Positions 26,413 to 35,192 of a DNA stretch of 64,000 nucleotides are shown here, piece after piece. Position 1 is the stretch's first letter. The number at the start of each line of letters is the position of its first letter. The DNA comes from Allomuricauda sp. CP2A (GTDB lineage: Bacteria; Bacteroidota; Bacteroidia; Flavobacteriales; Flavobacteriaceae), in the NCBI RefSeq assembly GCF_001683915.1, contig NZ_LXTT01000101.1:1-64000 (forward strand), in the 5' to 3' direction. The position numbers were made by a program, and so were the translations under genes. The notes below the pieces were generated by a model that worked only from the letters and a program-made list of their open reading frames with translations, was not told where the DNA came from and made no database searches.

Positions 26413-26931
26413 CTAAGCAACTTCTTTTTCAAAGGCGATAAAGTTGACCAACTTTCCGTCTTTATTCCAAATAGGAGCTCCTTTGATTTTACATTGATAA
26501 GGGGCTCCATTTTTTTTGTAGTTCACCAAAACCACCTCAAAGGGCACTCTGTTTTTGATGGCCTTTGAAATCAACTGTTTGGTCTCTTGGCACGTACCCT
26601 TGCCTTGAAATAGTGTAGGTTTTTTGCCAATGATTTCCTCTGGTTTATAGCCATTCATAAAATACATGTTCTGCGTAGCATAAACAATGTTTATAGCTGC
26701 ATCGGTAACGACTACCGTATGATTTTTGTCCATGATTTCTTGGCGGAAAGGGAAGAGGTTTTCCCATTTCTCTTTGTCTGAAAGTCTATCCAAGGTTTCA
26801 ACATCGTGGAGGTTTTGGCATATACTGTCAAAGAAAGGAGCATAAAAATCCATGGAACAAATGGGAGAGCTCCCTAACTTTCTTTTGCCGTAAAATTGGG
26901 TTACGGCCTCTTCATAAAAACGTGCATTCAT
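26413..26931 (-). CDS. PAS domain protein, LOV-like but without the photoactive cysteine
   Basis: A 172-residue protein from the ATG at 26931; an ATG at 26970 would add 13 residues (MSCPYFINFIVLG). A single PAS domain fills about residues 75-170. Its shape is that of LOV domains: GKKPTLFQGKGT in the place of GRNCRFLQG, then FEVVLVNYKKNGAPYQC and a closing LVNFIAFEKEV. The flavin-adduct cysteine position holds Pro. There is no output domain, so it may act by protein contact. It is divergent from the AraC-type regulator. Confidence 0.78.
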   Translation of the reverse strand: MNARFYEEAVTQFYGKRKLGSSPICSMDFYAPFFDSICQNLHDVETLDRLSDKEKWENLFPFRQEIMDKNHTVVVTDAAINIVYATQNMYFMNGYKPEEIIGKKPTLFQGKGTCQETKQLISKAIKNRVPFEVVLVNYKKNGAPYQCKIKGAPIWNKDGKLVNFIAFEKEVA

Positions 26932-27072
26932 ACCCAATACTATAAAATTGATGAAATATGGACAAGACATTAACAGTCTTGTTTAAGATTTTGTTTGTTG
27001 ATGGACGGAATATGCCATGTAAGTATGAACAAAAAAGGTTGACTAAAGGCTCTGTAAAGGAACGATCAACCC

Positions 27073-27921
27073 ATGAAACACGAATACAAAGATTCCAGAT
27101 TAGGGGCCATTTTGGGCTTTACAGAAGACATTAAAAGGGATCAAGAACGATTTTCCATTACAGCAAAGACCATTAAATTTTTGTGGAACAGAAACGATTG
27201 CCCCTTGACCATTCAGATAGATGGAATGGATTTGGAGCTGGAGCCCAATCAAATTGTCACGGTCACCTACCTACAGCATGTTTCGTATTCCCAAGCACAG
27301 TTACCACTTTCGGCCATCCTTTTCAACAGGGAATTTTATTGTGTGTTTGATCATGACAGCGAGGTTTCCTGCAACGGCATACTGTTTTTTGGAACCCAAG
27401 ATGTCCCCATCATCACCATTCCCCAAGATCAGTTGAACAAGTTCGATTTGTTGCATGATATGTTCATTGAGGAGTTTTCAACCCCGGACAATATCCAAGG
27501 TGATATGCTACAGATGCTCCTAAAAAGATTGATTATTATGAGCACGCGTTTGGCCAAGGAACAGCTCATCGTAAAAACCCTTGGAAATGAGCAAATAGAC
27601 ACCATCCGAAGGTTCAATTTTTTGGTGGACCTGCACTACAAGACCAAGAGAAAGGTGAGCGATTATGCCGAAATGTTGTACAAATCCCCTAAGACACTCT
27701 CCAATCTCTTTTCCATTTACAACCAAAAATCGCCACAACAGATTATTTTGGACCGTATAGCTTTGGAGGCAAAGCGACTTATCAATTACACCGATAAGCA
27801 GAATCAGGAAATCGCCTATGAACTGGGGTTCAATGACCCGGCCCATTTCAGTCGATTCTTCAAAAAAATGACCCAGATGACCCCTTCAGAATACCGTGAA
27901 AACCTTCTTCTCACGGCCTAA
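27073..27921 (+). CDS. AraC family transcriptional regulator
   Basis: A 282-residue regulator. The N-terminal ~165 residues form a cupin-like sensing region. The C-terminal two-helix-turn-helix domain includes VSDYAEMLYKSPKTLSNLF and IAYELGFNDPAHFSRFFKKM followed by TPSEYR, the AraC signature. It likely controls nearby genes; the downstream small ORF and AhpD-like gene, on the same strand after about 90 bases, are the best candidates (inference). Confidence 0.92.
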   Translation: MKHEYKDSRLGAILGFTEDIKRDQERFSITAKTIKFLWNRNDCPLTIQIDGMDLELEPNQIVTVTYLQHVSYSQAQLPLSAILFNREFYCVFDHDSEVSCNGILFFGTQDVPIITIPQDQLNKFDLLHDMFIEEFSTPDNIQGDMLQMLLKRLIIMSTRLAKEQLIVKTLGNEQIDTIRRFNFLVDLHYKTKRKVSDYAEMLYKSPKTLSNLFSIYNQKSPQQIILDRIALEAKRLINYTDKQNQEIAYELGFNDPAHFSRFFKKMTQMTPSEYRENLLLTA

Positions 27922-28012
27922 GGGAAAATTGGTCAAGCCATCGGGAAATCCTTCCTAACCCCCACGCTCTTTTCCGCCGCATCTTTGCCCTGTAATTTAA
28001 AACAGATAAAAG

Positions 28013-28171
28013 ATGAAGTCCACGGGAAAATCCATTTTCAATCTCATTGAGATTTTTAGAGCACCCAAAAAAACTGTGACACAGACCGTAAAGGCTGCGG
28101 AACACTGTGAACAAAAATACCATCACGATTTCTACTGTGATGCCGAAAAACCTTTTGTACAGACCTATTAA
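28013..28171 (+). CDS. 52-residue His/Cys-containing small protein
   Basis: An ATG-to-TAA frame of 53 codons encodes a soluble, mostly charged peptide with AEHCEQKYHHDFYCDAEK in its second half: two Cys and three His within twelve residues, enough for a small metal site. It ends 35 bases before the AhpD-like gene and shares its strand, so the two are probably cotranscribed. I do not recognise a family. Too short for many annotation pipelines. Confidence 0.55.
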   Translation: MKSTGKSIFNLIEIFRAPKKTVTQTVKAAEHCEQKYHHDFYCDAEKPFVQTY

Positions 28172-28206
28172 TCCAGTTATAACAATTCATTTTAAAAATT
28201 AGAATT

Positions 28207-28755
28207 ATGAGCACAATCAATGTACCTAAAAGAGAAGAAGTAAGTTCGGCCAACCAGGCCATTTTTGACAATTTGGAAAAAGCTTTGGGCTTTGTTCCCA
28301 ACCTTTACGCCACCTTTGCCCACTCAGAAAACGCTTTGGGCAATTACTTGAATTTTGCGAACGCCAAAACCTCATTGAAAGCCAAAGAAAAGGAAGTGGT
28401 GAATTTGGCCGTGAGCCAGGTCAACAACTGTTTGTATTGTTTGTCCGCACACACCGCCATTGGCAAAATGAACGGCTTTACCGATGAGCAGATTCTGGAA
28501 CTTAGGGCTGGAAAGGCTTCTTTTGACCAAAAATTGGATGCTTTGGCACGTTTGGCCAAAAATACAACCGAAAACCGAGGGGCAACAGATGCCCATGTGG
28601 TTGATAATTTCTTTGCAGCCGGATGGACCAAGGAAAACTTGATCGACACGATTGTTTTGGTTGGAGATAAAACCATTTCCAATTATATCAACAACACCAC
28701 AGAAATTCCTGTTGATTTTCCAGTGGCGCAGCCTTTGGAAACTATTGAAGCCTAA
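28207..28755 (+). CDS. Carboxymuconolactone decarboxylase / AhpD-like protein
   Basis: A 182-residue protein of the alkylhydroperoxidase D-like fold. The redox motif CLYCLSAHTAIG (C-x2-C-x3-H) lies near residues 75-87 and is the thiol centre used against organic peroxides. The N-terminal part (IFDNLEKALGFVPNLYATF) is typical of the family. It probably works in the cytoplasm in peroxide defence. It is placed after an AraC regulator and the 52-residue protein. Confidence 0.88.
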   Translation: MSTINVPKREEVSSANQAIFDNLEKALGFVPNLYATFAHSENALGNYLNFANAKTSLKAKEKEVVNLAVSQVNNCLYCLSAHTAIGKMNGFTDEQILELRAGKASFDQKLDALARLAKNTTENRGATDAHVVDNFFAAGWTKENLIDTIVLVGDKTISNYINNTTEIPVDFPVAQPLETIEA

Positions 28756-28772
28756 AATCAATTAGGTGGAAA

Positions 28773-28846
28773 TGTCATATCGAGCGCAGTCGAGATGTTT
28801 TGTCAATTGATGGCGTAAAGCGTTCTCGACTCCGCTCTAACTGACA
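28773..28846. repeat. Paired-hairpin repeat element, TCGAG type
   Basis: The ends are TGTCATATCGAGCGCAGTCG and its imperfect inverse finishing GAGTCGAG...CTGACA when read outward. The outer TGTCA/TGACA are exact inverse, and the arms at 28773-28797 and 28821-28846 match at most positions. Same architecture as 5822-5901 but with a different arm sequence. It lies in the gap after the AhpD-like gene and may fold as a terminator. Confidence 0.65.
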
Positions 28847-28979
28847 GTAAAGATTATTTTTAACGCCCATTGGCAAAACTGATGGAGGTATGAAATCTCC
28901 ATACAAATCCATTTTTTCGTTTTTGACACGAATTTCTCTAATTGACACGAAAGCGGATTGATAATTTTGGACAATCTTT

Positions 28980-29558
28980 CTAGTCTAATTCAGCATCAGC
29001 AAAAAGAGCAGGGGCAATGTTTTTGGCCATATAAATGGGCCAATCGTTTTTAAAGAGGTGGCTTTCGGTAATGGCACTTTCGTACAAGAGATAAAGCCCT
29101 CCGGAGATTTTTTCTGTCTCAGCCTTTGAAATAGTGGGAAGGTTTTCTCCCACAACCTCGCCCAAGAACAGCAGCAGGTCTCTCTTCTGCCTTTGAATGA
29201 CCCCAAGGATCTTTTTCTGTTTTGGGGAAAGCTCGCCCAAGGTCTTTTGTCCCCAGCACCCTTGAAAATTTTCCTCACGGTACATATCCTGCAATAGGTC
29301 AAAAATCGCCAACAGTTGATTTTTGCCTTTTTTTCGTCGGCTTACATAACCTTTAAAGGATTCCATAAAGGCATCATGGCGTTGTTCAAGATAAGCAACA
29401 CAAATGTCCTCCTTGGACTTAAAATGGCTGTATAGTGTAGCCTTGGCAATGTCGCACTTTTCAATAATTTCATTGATTCCGGTGGAATTATAACCGTTCG
29501 TATAGAAAAGATTGCCCGCAGTGGTTATGATGTGTAGGTGCAATTCGGGTCGTTGCAT
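28980..29558 (-). CDS. TetR/AcrR family transcriptional regulator
   Basis: A 192-residue regulator with an N-terminal helix-turn-helix (STGINEIIEKCDIAKATLYS at about 24-43) and HFKSKEDICVAYLEQR. The ligand-binding half is divergent. It faces the AhpD-like gene convergently and dinB in tandem; its target is unknown. The upstream gap contains a direct repeat TTGACACGAA at two places 20 bases apart near 28925-28955 on its 3' side, a pattern often seen in flavobacterial spacers. Confidence 0.88.
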   Translation of the reverse strand: MQRPELHLHIITTAGNLFYTNGYNSTGINEIIEKCDIAKATLYSHFKSKEDICVAYLEQRHDAFMESFKGYVSRRKKGKNQLLAIFDLLQDMYREENFQGCWGQKTLGELSPKQKKILGVIQRQKRDLLLFLGEVVGENLPTISKAETEKISGGLYLLYESAITESHLFKNDWPIYMAKNIAPALFADAELD

Positions 29559-29628
29559 AGCATAAATTTGTCATAAAATTATAGGGGGCTGCTTACACAA
29601 AGTAAGCAAGAAATTATCGTATAGCAAT

Positions 29629-30729
29629 TTAAAACTCAAATTTTAGTTGAACGGACACGGATTCTTTCTTGGTCTCTTCCTTTTTCTTTTCCGTATTGAG
29701 GTTGGCCAGAGAGATTCCCAACAAGCGCACAGAGTTCTGTAAAGTGGACTGGTACAGCAGTTCTTTGGCCGTTTCCAAGATCAGATCTTTGCTGGCAATA
29801 TAATAAGGAAGCGTTTTACTGCGGGTTTGGAGGGTGAAATCACTATATTTTATTTTTAGTGTGATGGTCTTTCCGGCAATTTTTGACTTTTGAAGCCTTC
29901 GTTCCAGCTCGTTGGCAATGTTTTCCAGTTTTTCCAACATGAAGATTTCACTGCTCAAATTTTCAAAAAAAGTACGTTCCGCACCAACCGATTTTGGAAT
30001 ACGATGCGGTTTTACCGCACTGTTGTGAATGCCCCGAACCACATAATAATAGTATTTGCCACTTTTCCCGAAGTGTTCGTCCAAGAACTCAATGGTTTTT
30101 TGTTTGAGGTCCTTTCCCGTAAAAATGCCCAAACGGTACATCTTTTCGGCGGTGACCTTACCAACCCCATAGAATTTTCTAATATCCAAGTCTTCCAAAA
30201 ATTGAATGACCTCTTCTGGATTCACCGTTTTCTGTCCATTGGGTTTGTTGTAATCACTGGCCACTTTGGCAATGAACTTATTGATGGAAATGCCAGCCGA
30301 AGCCGTCAACCCGGTTTTATCCAAAATTTTCTGACGGATTTCCTTGGCGATCAAGGTAGCGGAAGGATTCCCTTTTTTGTTTTCCGTCACATCCAAATAA
30401 GCCTCGTCCAAAGAGAGGGGCTCCACCAAATCGGTATACTCAAAAAAGATACTTCGTATCTGATTTGAAACTTCCTTGTATCGGTCAAATCGAGGTTTTA
30501 CAAAAATCAAATCCGGGCAATTTCTTTGGGCAATATACCCCGCCATGGCACTTTTTACCCCAAATTTTCGGGCTTCGTAGCTGGCCGCGGAGACCACACC
30601 CCGTTTGGACCCTCCTCCCACGGCAATGGGTTTTCCCTTCAGCTCGGGGTTGTCGTGCTGTTCCACGGAGGCATAAAAGGCGTCCATGTCCACATGAATG
30701 ATTTTTCTTAAGGGAAAATCCAAGTCCAT
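29629..30729 (-). CDS. dinB: DNA polymerase IV (translesion Y-family)
   Basis: A 366-residue Y-family polymerase. The catalytic acidic residues are in IIHVDMDAFYASVEQ and PLSLDEAYLDVT. Helix-hairpin-helix and little-finger domains follow. An earlier start at 30843 would add 38 residues unlike the family and overlap the divergent CYTH gene; the ATG at 30729 giving MDLDFPLRKI is chosen. The last 15 residues (SVQLKFEF) resemble a beta-clamp-binding tail. It extends DNA past damaged bases. Confidence 0.93.
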   Translation of the reverse strand: MDLDFPLRKIIHVDMDAFYASVEQHDNPELKGKPIAVGGGSKRGVVSAASYEARKFGVKSAMAGYIAQRNCPDLIFVKPRFDRYKEVSNQIRSIFFEYTDLVEPLSLDEAYLDVTENKKGNPSATLIAKEIRQKILDKTGLTASAGISINKFIAKVASDYNKPNGQKTVNPEEVIQFLEDLDIRKFYGVGKVTAEKMYRLGIFTGKDLKQKTIEFLDEHFGKSGKYYYYVVRGIHNSAVKPHRIPKSVGAERTFFENLSSEIFMLEKLENIANELERRLQKSKIAGKTITLKIKYSDFTLQTRSKTLPYYIASKDLILETAKELLYQSTLQNSVRLLGISLANLNTEKKKEETKKESVSVQLKFEF

Positions 30730-30756
30730 ACTCAAATTTAGGGTATATTTAGTTTG

Positions 30757-31230
30757 ATGGAACACTTGGAAATAGAGCGCAAGTTTTTGGTGGTCTCGGA
30801 TGCCTACAAACAGGAGGCCACATCGCAAGTACGGATAGCACAAGGATTTTTAAACACTGATCCCGAGCGAACGGTTCGGGTTCGAATCAAAGGAAACCAA
30901 GGTTTTTTGACGGTAAAGGGGCCCAGTAATCTGTCAGGGACCACCCGCTTTGAGTGGGAAACCGAAATCAGTTTACAGGAGGCCACCAATTTGATTGATC
31001 TATGTGAAGATGTCATCTTGGAAAAGGTGCGGTTTGAAGTGCCCTTGGGCAACAAATTATTCGAGGTGGATGAGTTTTTGGGCGAAAATAAAGGGTTGGT
31101 GGTGGCCGAAGTGGAACTCAACCATGAGGATGAGGTTTTTGAAAGACCCAAATGGCTGGGGGAAGAAGTAACGGGAAAGCCTGAATATTATAATTCCCAA
31201 TTGAGCAAAAAACCGTTTACACAATGGTGA
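30757..31230 (+). CDS. CYTH domain protein (class IV adenylate cyclase/thiamine triphosphatase-like)
   Basis: A 157-residue protein with the opening E-x-E-x-K motif in MEHLEIERKFLV and alternating acidic and basic strands typical of the triphosphate tunnel fold. It binds a triphosphate and metals; bacterial members are often triphosphatases of inorganic triphosphate. ATG at 30757 is used. It overlaps the next gene by seven bases (start 31224), so the two are coupled. Confidence 0.88.
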   Translation: MEHLEIERKFLVVSDAYKQEATSQVRIAQGFLNTDPERTVRVRIKGNQGFLTVKGPSNLSGTTRFEWETEISLQEATNLIDLCEDVILEKVRFEVPLGNKLFEVDEFLGENKGLVVAEVELNHEDEVFERPKWLGEEVTGKPEYYNSQLSKKPFTQW

Positions 31231-31940
31231 AACAACCTAAAAATTGGCAGAGGAACATCAATGTATTGAGCGCGGTTTCGGCCTGTATTGCCATTTATTT
31301 TGAGTTTGTAGGACATGACCTTTATGCATTTTTTAAGCCATTGACCACTGTTTTTATCACATCTCTTTTGTTTTTCACGCTAAAAAGCGAACGTTCAAAG
31401 TTCAAGTTCATTATGATTTTTGCGTTTGGATTTTGCCTTTTGGGTGATATCCTTCTGCTCAACCAAGCTTATTTTGTTTTTGGATTGGCCGCTTTTTTAA
31501 TGGCCCATATCCTTTTTACAGCAGGATTTATTCATCTTAAAGGGTTTCGGTCCCATTGGGGTTCTTTTTTGATTCTTTTCTCCGTAGGAACAGCTATTTT
31601 GCTATGGCTCAAACCAGATTTGGAAGATTTCATGCTGCCAGTTCTTGTTTATGTTTTGGTCATTACCAGTATGGCGTGGCAGGGCATTGGCCTGTATTTG
31701 AGAGATAAGGGAAAGGCATATGTGTGGATTGCAGTAGCGGTTTTGTTGTTCATGTTTTCTGATACCCTGCTGGCCATCAATAAGTTTAAAGCGCCTTTTG
31801 CCTACGCAAGTTTGCTGATTTTGGGAACGTATTGGCTCAGTATTGCCCTTATTGCCAATGCAACTTACCAGATTGATTTAAAAAATAAAGAGCGATTCTT
31901 TTTTAATGGGTCAAGGGTTTATTGGCTAGTACATTTTTGA
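31224..31940 (+). CDS. YhhN family membrane protein (lysoplasmalogenase-like)
   Basis: A 238-residue protein with about eight transmembrane segments and the YhhN pattern FGFCLLGDILLL and LFMFSDTLLAINKF, where the Asp residues are conserved in lysoplasmalogenases that cleave vinyl-ether lysophospholipids. Bacterial substrates are uncertain. It is coupled to the CYTH gene. The 3' end overlaps the convergent serine hydrolase gene by 38 bases. Confidence 0.85.
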   Translation: MVKQPKNWQRNINVLSAVSACIAIYFEFVGHDLYAFFKPLTTVFITSLLFFTLKSERSKFKFIMIFAFGFCLLGDILLLNQAYFVFGLAAFLMAHILFTAGFIHLKGFRSHWGSFLILFSVGTAILLWLKPDLEDFMLPVLVYVLVITSMAWQGIGLYLRDKGKAYVWIAVAVLLFMFSDTLLAINKFKAPFAYASLLILGTYWLSIALIANATYQIDLKNKERFFFNGSRVYWLVHF

Positions 31941-32997
31941 TGAAATTTGAAATTTTGTTCATTCCCTTACCTTCAGCCGTATCAACATTTGAAAGTATAA
32001 TTACAGTTATCTCGTCATCTTGAAAATGCATCAATTCACATTGAATGCCATACCACCCACCAGTGTGCCCAACAATAGTTTGATTAAATCGTTTATCTAC
32101 CGAGATTCCATATCCATAATGTGTATAGTACCCTTTTACCAAAGGTGACATCATTTTGTTGGTCAGGCCCTCGGAAATTAAATGATAGTTTTTAAGGGCG
32201 GTGAAAAATTTTAGAAGATCCTTTATGGTTGAATAGTAGAATCCTGCTGGGTTTGCTTTGCTAAGAAATGAATCATTTTTAGAGAGATGGTCAGCTTCAC
32301 CAAAATAGCTGGTATAACCACTAGCTTTGTTTTTTACAATTGAATCCAGAGGTATGGCCAGCGTCTTATCCATACCAGCTTTTTCAAAGACATGTGCATC
32401 CAAATATTGATGATAGCTTAAACCGCTCAGCTTTTCTATCAAAAGACCAAGAACAATATAGCCAGCAGCACTATAGGAGTATTGTGTTCCAGGTGAAAAC
32501 AAAAGGGGCTCGGAAGAAAACAATGGTAAATAGTCTTTGGTTTCCTTTAAGTTCAACTTACCCATCGTTTTAAAGTCATCAACCAAAAAATTGTTCAATC
32601 CCGAAGTATGTGTCAACAATTGATGGGCCGTAACGGAATCACGGACGTTCTGGTTAGGATAAGATGGCAAGTATTTGCCTATGGGAGTATGTAAATCCAA
32701 AAGACCCTTGTCTACCAATTGCAGGGTGGCAACAGCCGTCATTGTCTTTGTAATTGATGCTATATTGAAAAGTGTGTGCCTTTTGTTCTTTATATCATAT
32801 TCTAAACTTGCATACCCATATGACTGTTCAAAAATTGCACTATCTTTTTCGGCAATCAATATGGAGCCTGAAAACTCGGGATAGGATAGTTCACTCAAAT
32901 AAGCTAGGATAGTTTCTTTCTTTTTTGCTTCTGATTGTGAATAAGAAAATTGGTTTGCCAATAAAAAAATGAGTGGGAGGAAGTAAAATTTGTTCAT
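31903..32997 (-). CDS. Serine hydrolase, beta-lactamase/class C-like family
   Basis: A 364-residue exported enzyme. It has a signal peptide (MNKFYFLPLIFLLANQFSYS), the S-x2-K motif SITK at 81-84, the Tyr motif YSYSAAGY at 173-180, and HTGGWYG in the third motif position. These are penicillin-binding-protein-type acyl-serine enzymes; members act as esterases, D-aminopeptidases or amidases and most do not give beta-lactam resistance. It is a single gene. The composition is more A+T-rich than the M20 gene beside it. Confidence 0.88.
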   Translation of the reverse strand: MNKFYFLPLIFLLANQFSYSQSEAKKKETILAYLSELSYPEFSGSILIAEKDSAIFEQSYGYASLEYDIKNKRHTLFNIASITKTMTAVATLQLVDKGLLDLHTPIGKYLPSYPNQNVRDSVTAHQLLTHTSGLNNFLVDDFKTMGKLNLKETKDYLPLFSSEPLLFSPGTQYSYSAAGYIVLGLLIEKLSGLSYHQYLDAHVFEKAGMDKTLAIPLDSIVKNKASGYTSYFGEADHLSKNDSFLSKANPAGFYYSTIKDLLKFFTALKNYHLISEGLTNKMMSPLVKGYYTHYGYGISVDKRFNQTIVGHTGGWYGIQCELMHFQDDEITVIILSNVDTAEGKGMNKISNFIKNVLANKPLTH

Positions 32998-33033
32998 TTA
33001 ATCCTAAGGTGATTAGGTTAGGGTATGATATTA

Positions 33034-34329
33034 TCAATCCAATTTTTTATCCAAGGCCAAAATAGTGTTCAACAACACATTGGCACCGTTCGCCATGTCT
33101 TTTGCTGAAGTAAATTCTTTTGGGGAATGACTGATGCCACCCTTGCTGGGCACAAAAATCATTCCTGTGGGGGCAATGCGTGCCATATCTTGGGCATCGT
33201 GTCCCGCACCACTGGGCATATAATTGTAGGTGAGCCCCAACGCCTTGGCGGAACCTTCAATCTCTTTTTGGATCTGAGGGTCGGTCAGTGCGGGTTCTGC
33301 TGTGGTGTCCAAAGGGTGAAATTCAATGGTAACATTGGAGGCTTCAGCAATTTCTTGGGCTTTGGCCTTGATGGCTTGGAAAACTTTTTCAATCACTTCG
33401 GAGGACAAATCGCGAATTTCCAAACTGGTCACCACTTTTCCTGGAATAACATTGGGCGCCCCGGGTTCTGCCTTAATTCGACCTACCGTGCCCACTTGGG
33501 GGCCATCAAAACTGTTGGTGACCTCATTCACGGCCACGATAAATTTGGCAGCTGCCAAGAGCGCATCTTGCCGAGCGTTCATTGGTGTTGTACCGGCATG
33601 GTTGGCGAAACCGGTAAAGACCACATCCCACCATTTTAGACCCACAATGCCTTCCACGACACCTATGTTGAGATTTTCTTTTTCCAAAATGCCACCTTGC
33701 TCAATGTGCAGTTCCAAAAAGGCGGCCATATCCCCCTTTTTTCGGATGGCCTCGGTAATTCGGGTGGTATCTCCTCCCAAACGCATAATGCCCTCACCCA
33801 TGGAATATCCCGTGGAATTAACTACGTTAAAGGCGGCTTTGGTCAAATTGCCAGACATGGCCCTACTGCCCATAACACCACCTTCCTCATTAGGAAAGAT
33901 GATGACCTCCAGGGGGTGCTTGGTCTTCATGTTGTTGTCATTCAAGGTTGCAATCACTTCCAAAGCGGCCATGGAACCCACACAGCCATCGTAATTTCCG
34001 CCGTTGGGTACACGATCAATATGCGACCCAAAAGCAATGGGTTTTTTGGAAGCATCGGTTCCTTTTCGCTTTCCAATAATGTTTCCGGCCACATCAATTT
34101 TGACTTCCATTCCAAAACCCTTGAGTGTTTGCACCACCCAATTTCTGGCCTCAATATCAGCATCGCTAAAGGCCACCCGTTCTGTCTCCCCGTTTTCTTG
34201 CATTCCGAATTCAGCGAGATCAAAAATCCGTTTTTCCAATCGGTCTTGATCTACTTTTATTTCTTGTTTCTGGGCAAAAATGGAACTTGATAGCAATAAA
34301 ATGTAGAGGAAAATCAAGCGAAAAAACAT
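33034..34329 (-). CDS. M20 family N-carbamoyl-amino-acid hydrolase/allantoate amidohydrolase-like
   Basis: A 431-residue zinc amidohydrolase, exported (MFFRLIFLYILLLSSSIFAQ). Metal ligands are visible: GSHIDRVPNGGNYDG (His103, Asp114), NEEGG (Glu148-Glu149) and GISHSPKEF near the C-terminus. It cleaves a carbamoyl or ureido amide bond. A periplasmic location is unusual among enzymes of pyrimidine or purine breakdown and suggests a scavenging role (inference). No linked transporter is seen. Confidence 0.87.
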   Translation of the reverse strand: MFFRLIFLYILLLSSSIFAQKQEIKVDQDRLEKRIFDLAEFGMQENGETERVAFSDADIEARNWVVQTLKGFGMEVKIDVAGNIIGKRKGTDASKKPIAFGSHIDRVPNGGNYDGCVGSMAALEVIATLNDNNMKTKHPLEVIIFPNEEGGVMGSRAMSGNLTKAAFNVVNSTGYSMGEGIMRLGGDTTRITEAIRKKGDMAAFLELHIEQGGILEKENLNIGVVEGIVGLKWWDVVFTGFANHAGTTPMNARQDALLAAAKFIVAVNEVTNSFDGPQVGTVGRIKAEPGAPNVIPGKVVTSLEIRDLSSEVIEKVFQAIKAKAQEIAEASNVTIEFHPLDTTAEPALTDPQIQKEIEGSAKALGLTYNYMPSGAGHDAQDMARIAPTGMIFVPSKGGISHSPKEFTSAKDMANGANVLLNTILALDKKLD

Positions 34330-34391
34330 GGTTCAAGGTTTAGTGTATCTTGATGAAAGATAATCATTTGAGTGGAGAATCCCCGAAACTT

Positions 34392-34547
34392 TTAAGCATT
34401 CTCGGTAGCGGGCCTGACCAATTTGGGATGGGCCCATTTGGCGGTCAGTCCATTGAGTAAGGGTAAAAGCATGCCCACAGCCAAAAACACACCAGCAATC
34501 CAAAAAAAAAGGTCTTCTATTTTTTGAAATTGGAAAAGTTGGTGCAA
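34392..34547 (-). CDS. Possible 51-residue single-span membrane protein (TTG start)
   Basis: This frame begins with TTG after the TetR stop and encodes a polar head, a hydrophobic span (FFWIAGVFLAVGMLLPLL) and a basic tail ending KWAHPKLVRPATENA. No ATG is available upstream of the span. It lies 15 bases downstream of the tetR stop on the same strand, at the very end of the RND operon. It has not been recognised as a family. TTG starts are used elsewhere in the window (MATE, AddA). It is the only content of the 230-base gap. Confidence 0.4.
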   Translation of the reverse strand: MHQLFQFQKIEDLFFWIAGVFLAVGMLLPLLNGLTAKWAHPKLVRPATENA

Positions 34548-34562
34548 AATGCTCAGAAAAAG

Positions 34563-35192
34563 TTATTTATCCAGCTTGCAGTCCTGTAGGTATTCGAGGG
34601 TAAGTATTCCAAGCAGGTTGTTCACCACAATATGATCTAGCAATTCCTGAACACTGTATTCTTCAAAAAGATTGGTTTTGGCGTAGACGGTGTCTTCCAT
34701 CCGCGATAAAAAAACCTTGCACGTCAGTTCTACATTCACGTTGGGCCGTATCTGTCCCATTTTTTGAGCTTTTTCCAAAAGGGGGAATACCACATTCCAG
34801 ATGATGTCCGCCCGAAAATCAGCATAGGCCTTGGATGCTTTTGGATAATACTTGTTAAGCCCATAAAAAAAGGATGGATTTATGGCTTGCAGATTGGTCA
34901 AAGCCAATTTATAAATGAAAACAATGGTCTGTAAAGGTTCTTCTTCATTGGGATTTTCTCGAACATAGTTTTCAATGGCATTTCGAACATTCTTCAATAA
35001 ATATTGAAGACTTTCGGTAACCAACTCCTCCTTACTGTCGAAGTATTTATAAATGGTCTTTTTTGAAATGCCGATACTTTGCGCCAATTCGTCCATGGAA
35101 AAGCGTTTGCTCCCGAACTTGGTAAAATTGGATATGGCAAACGCCAGTAAATCTTCTTTGCTGTCCACGTCCCTATCGTTATTTATCGCCAT
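34563..35192 (-). CDS. TetR/AcrR family regulator of the RND operon
   Basis: A 209-residue regulator whose N-terminal helix-turn-helix reads SMDELAQSIGISKKTIYKYF at residues ~32-51. The first codons overlap the end of the outer-membrane factor gene (ten bases), so it is the last member of the efflux operon and probably feeds back on it, as TetR regulators do for RND pumps. The ligand-binding half carries no recognisable ligand signature. Confidence 0.88.
   Translation of the reverse strand: MAINNDRDVDSKEDLLAFAISNFTKFGSKRFSMDELAQSIGISKKTIYKYFDSKEELVTESLQYLLKNVRNAIENYVRENPNEEEPLQTIVFIYKLALTNLQAINPSFFYGLNKYYPKASKAYADFRADIIWNVVFPLLEKAQKMGQIRPNVNVELTCKVFLSRMEDTVYAKTNLFEEYSVQELLDHIVVNNLLGILTLEYLQDCKLDK

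Noticed and set aside
33326..33994. 222-residue plus-strand open frame
   Set aside because: Antisense to the M20 amidase, whose metal motifs are intact; composition is not protein-like.
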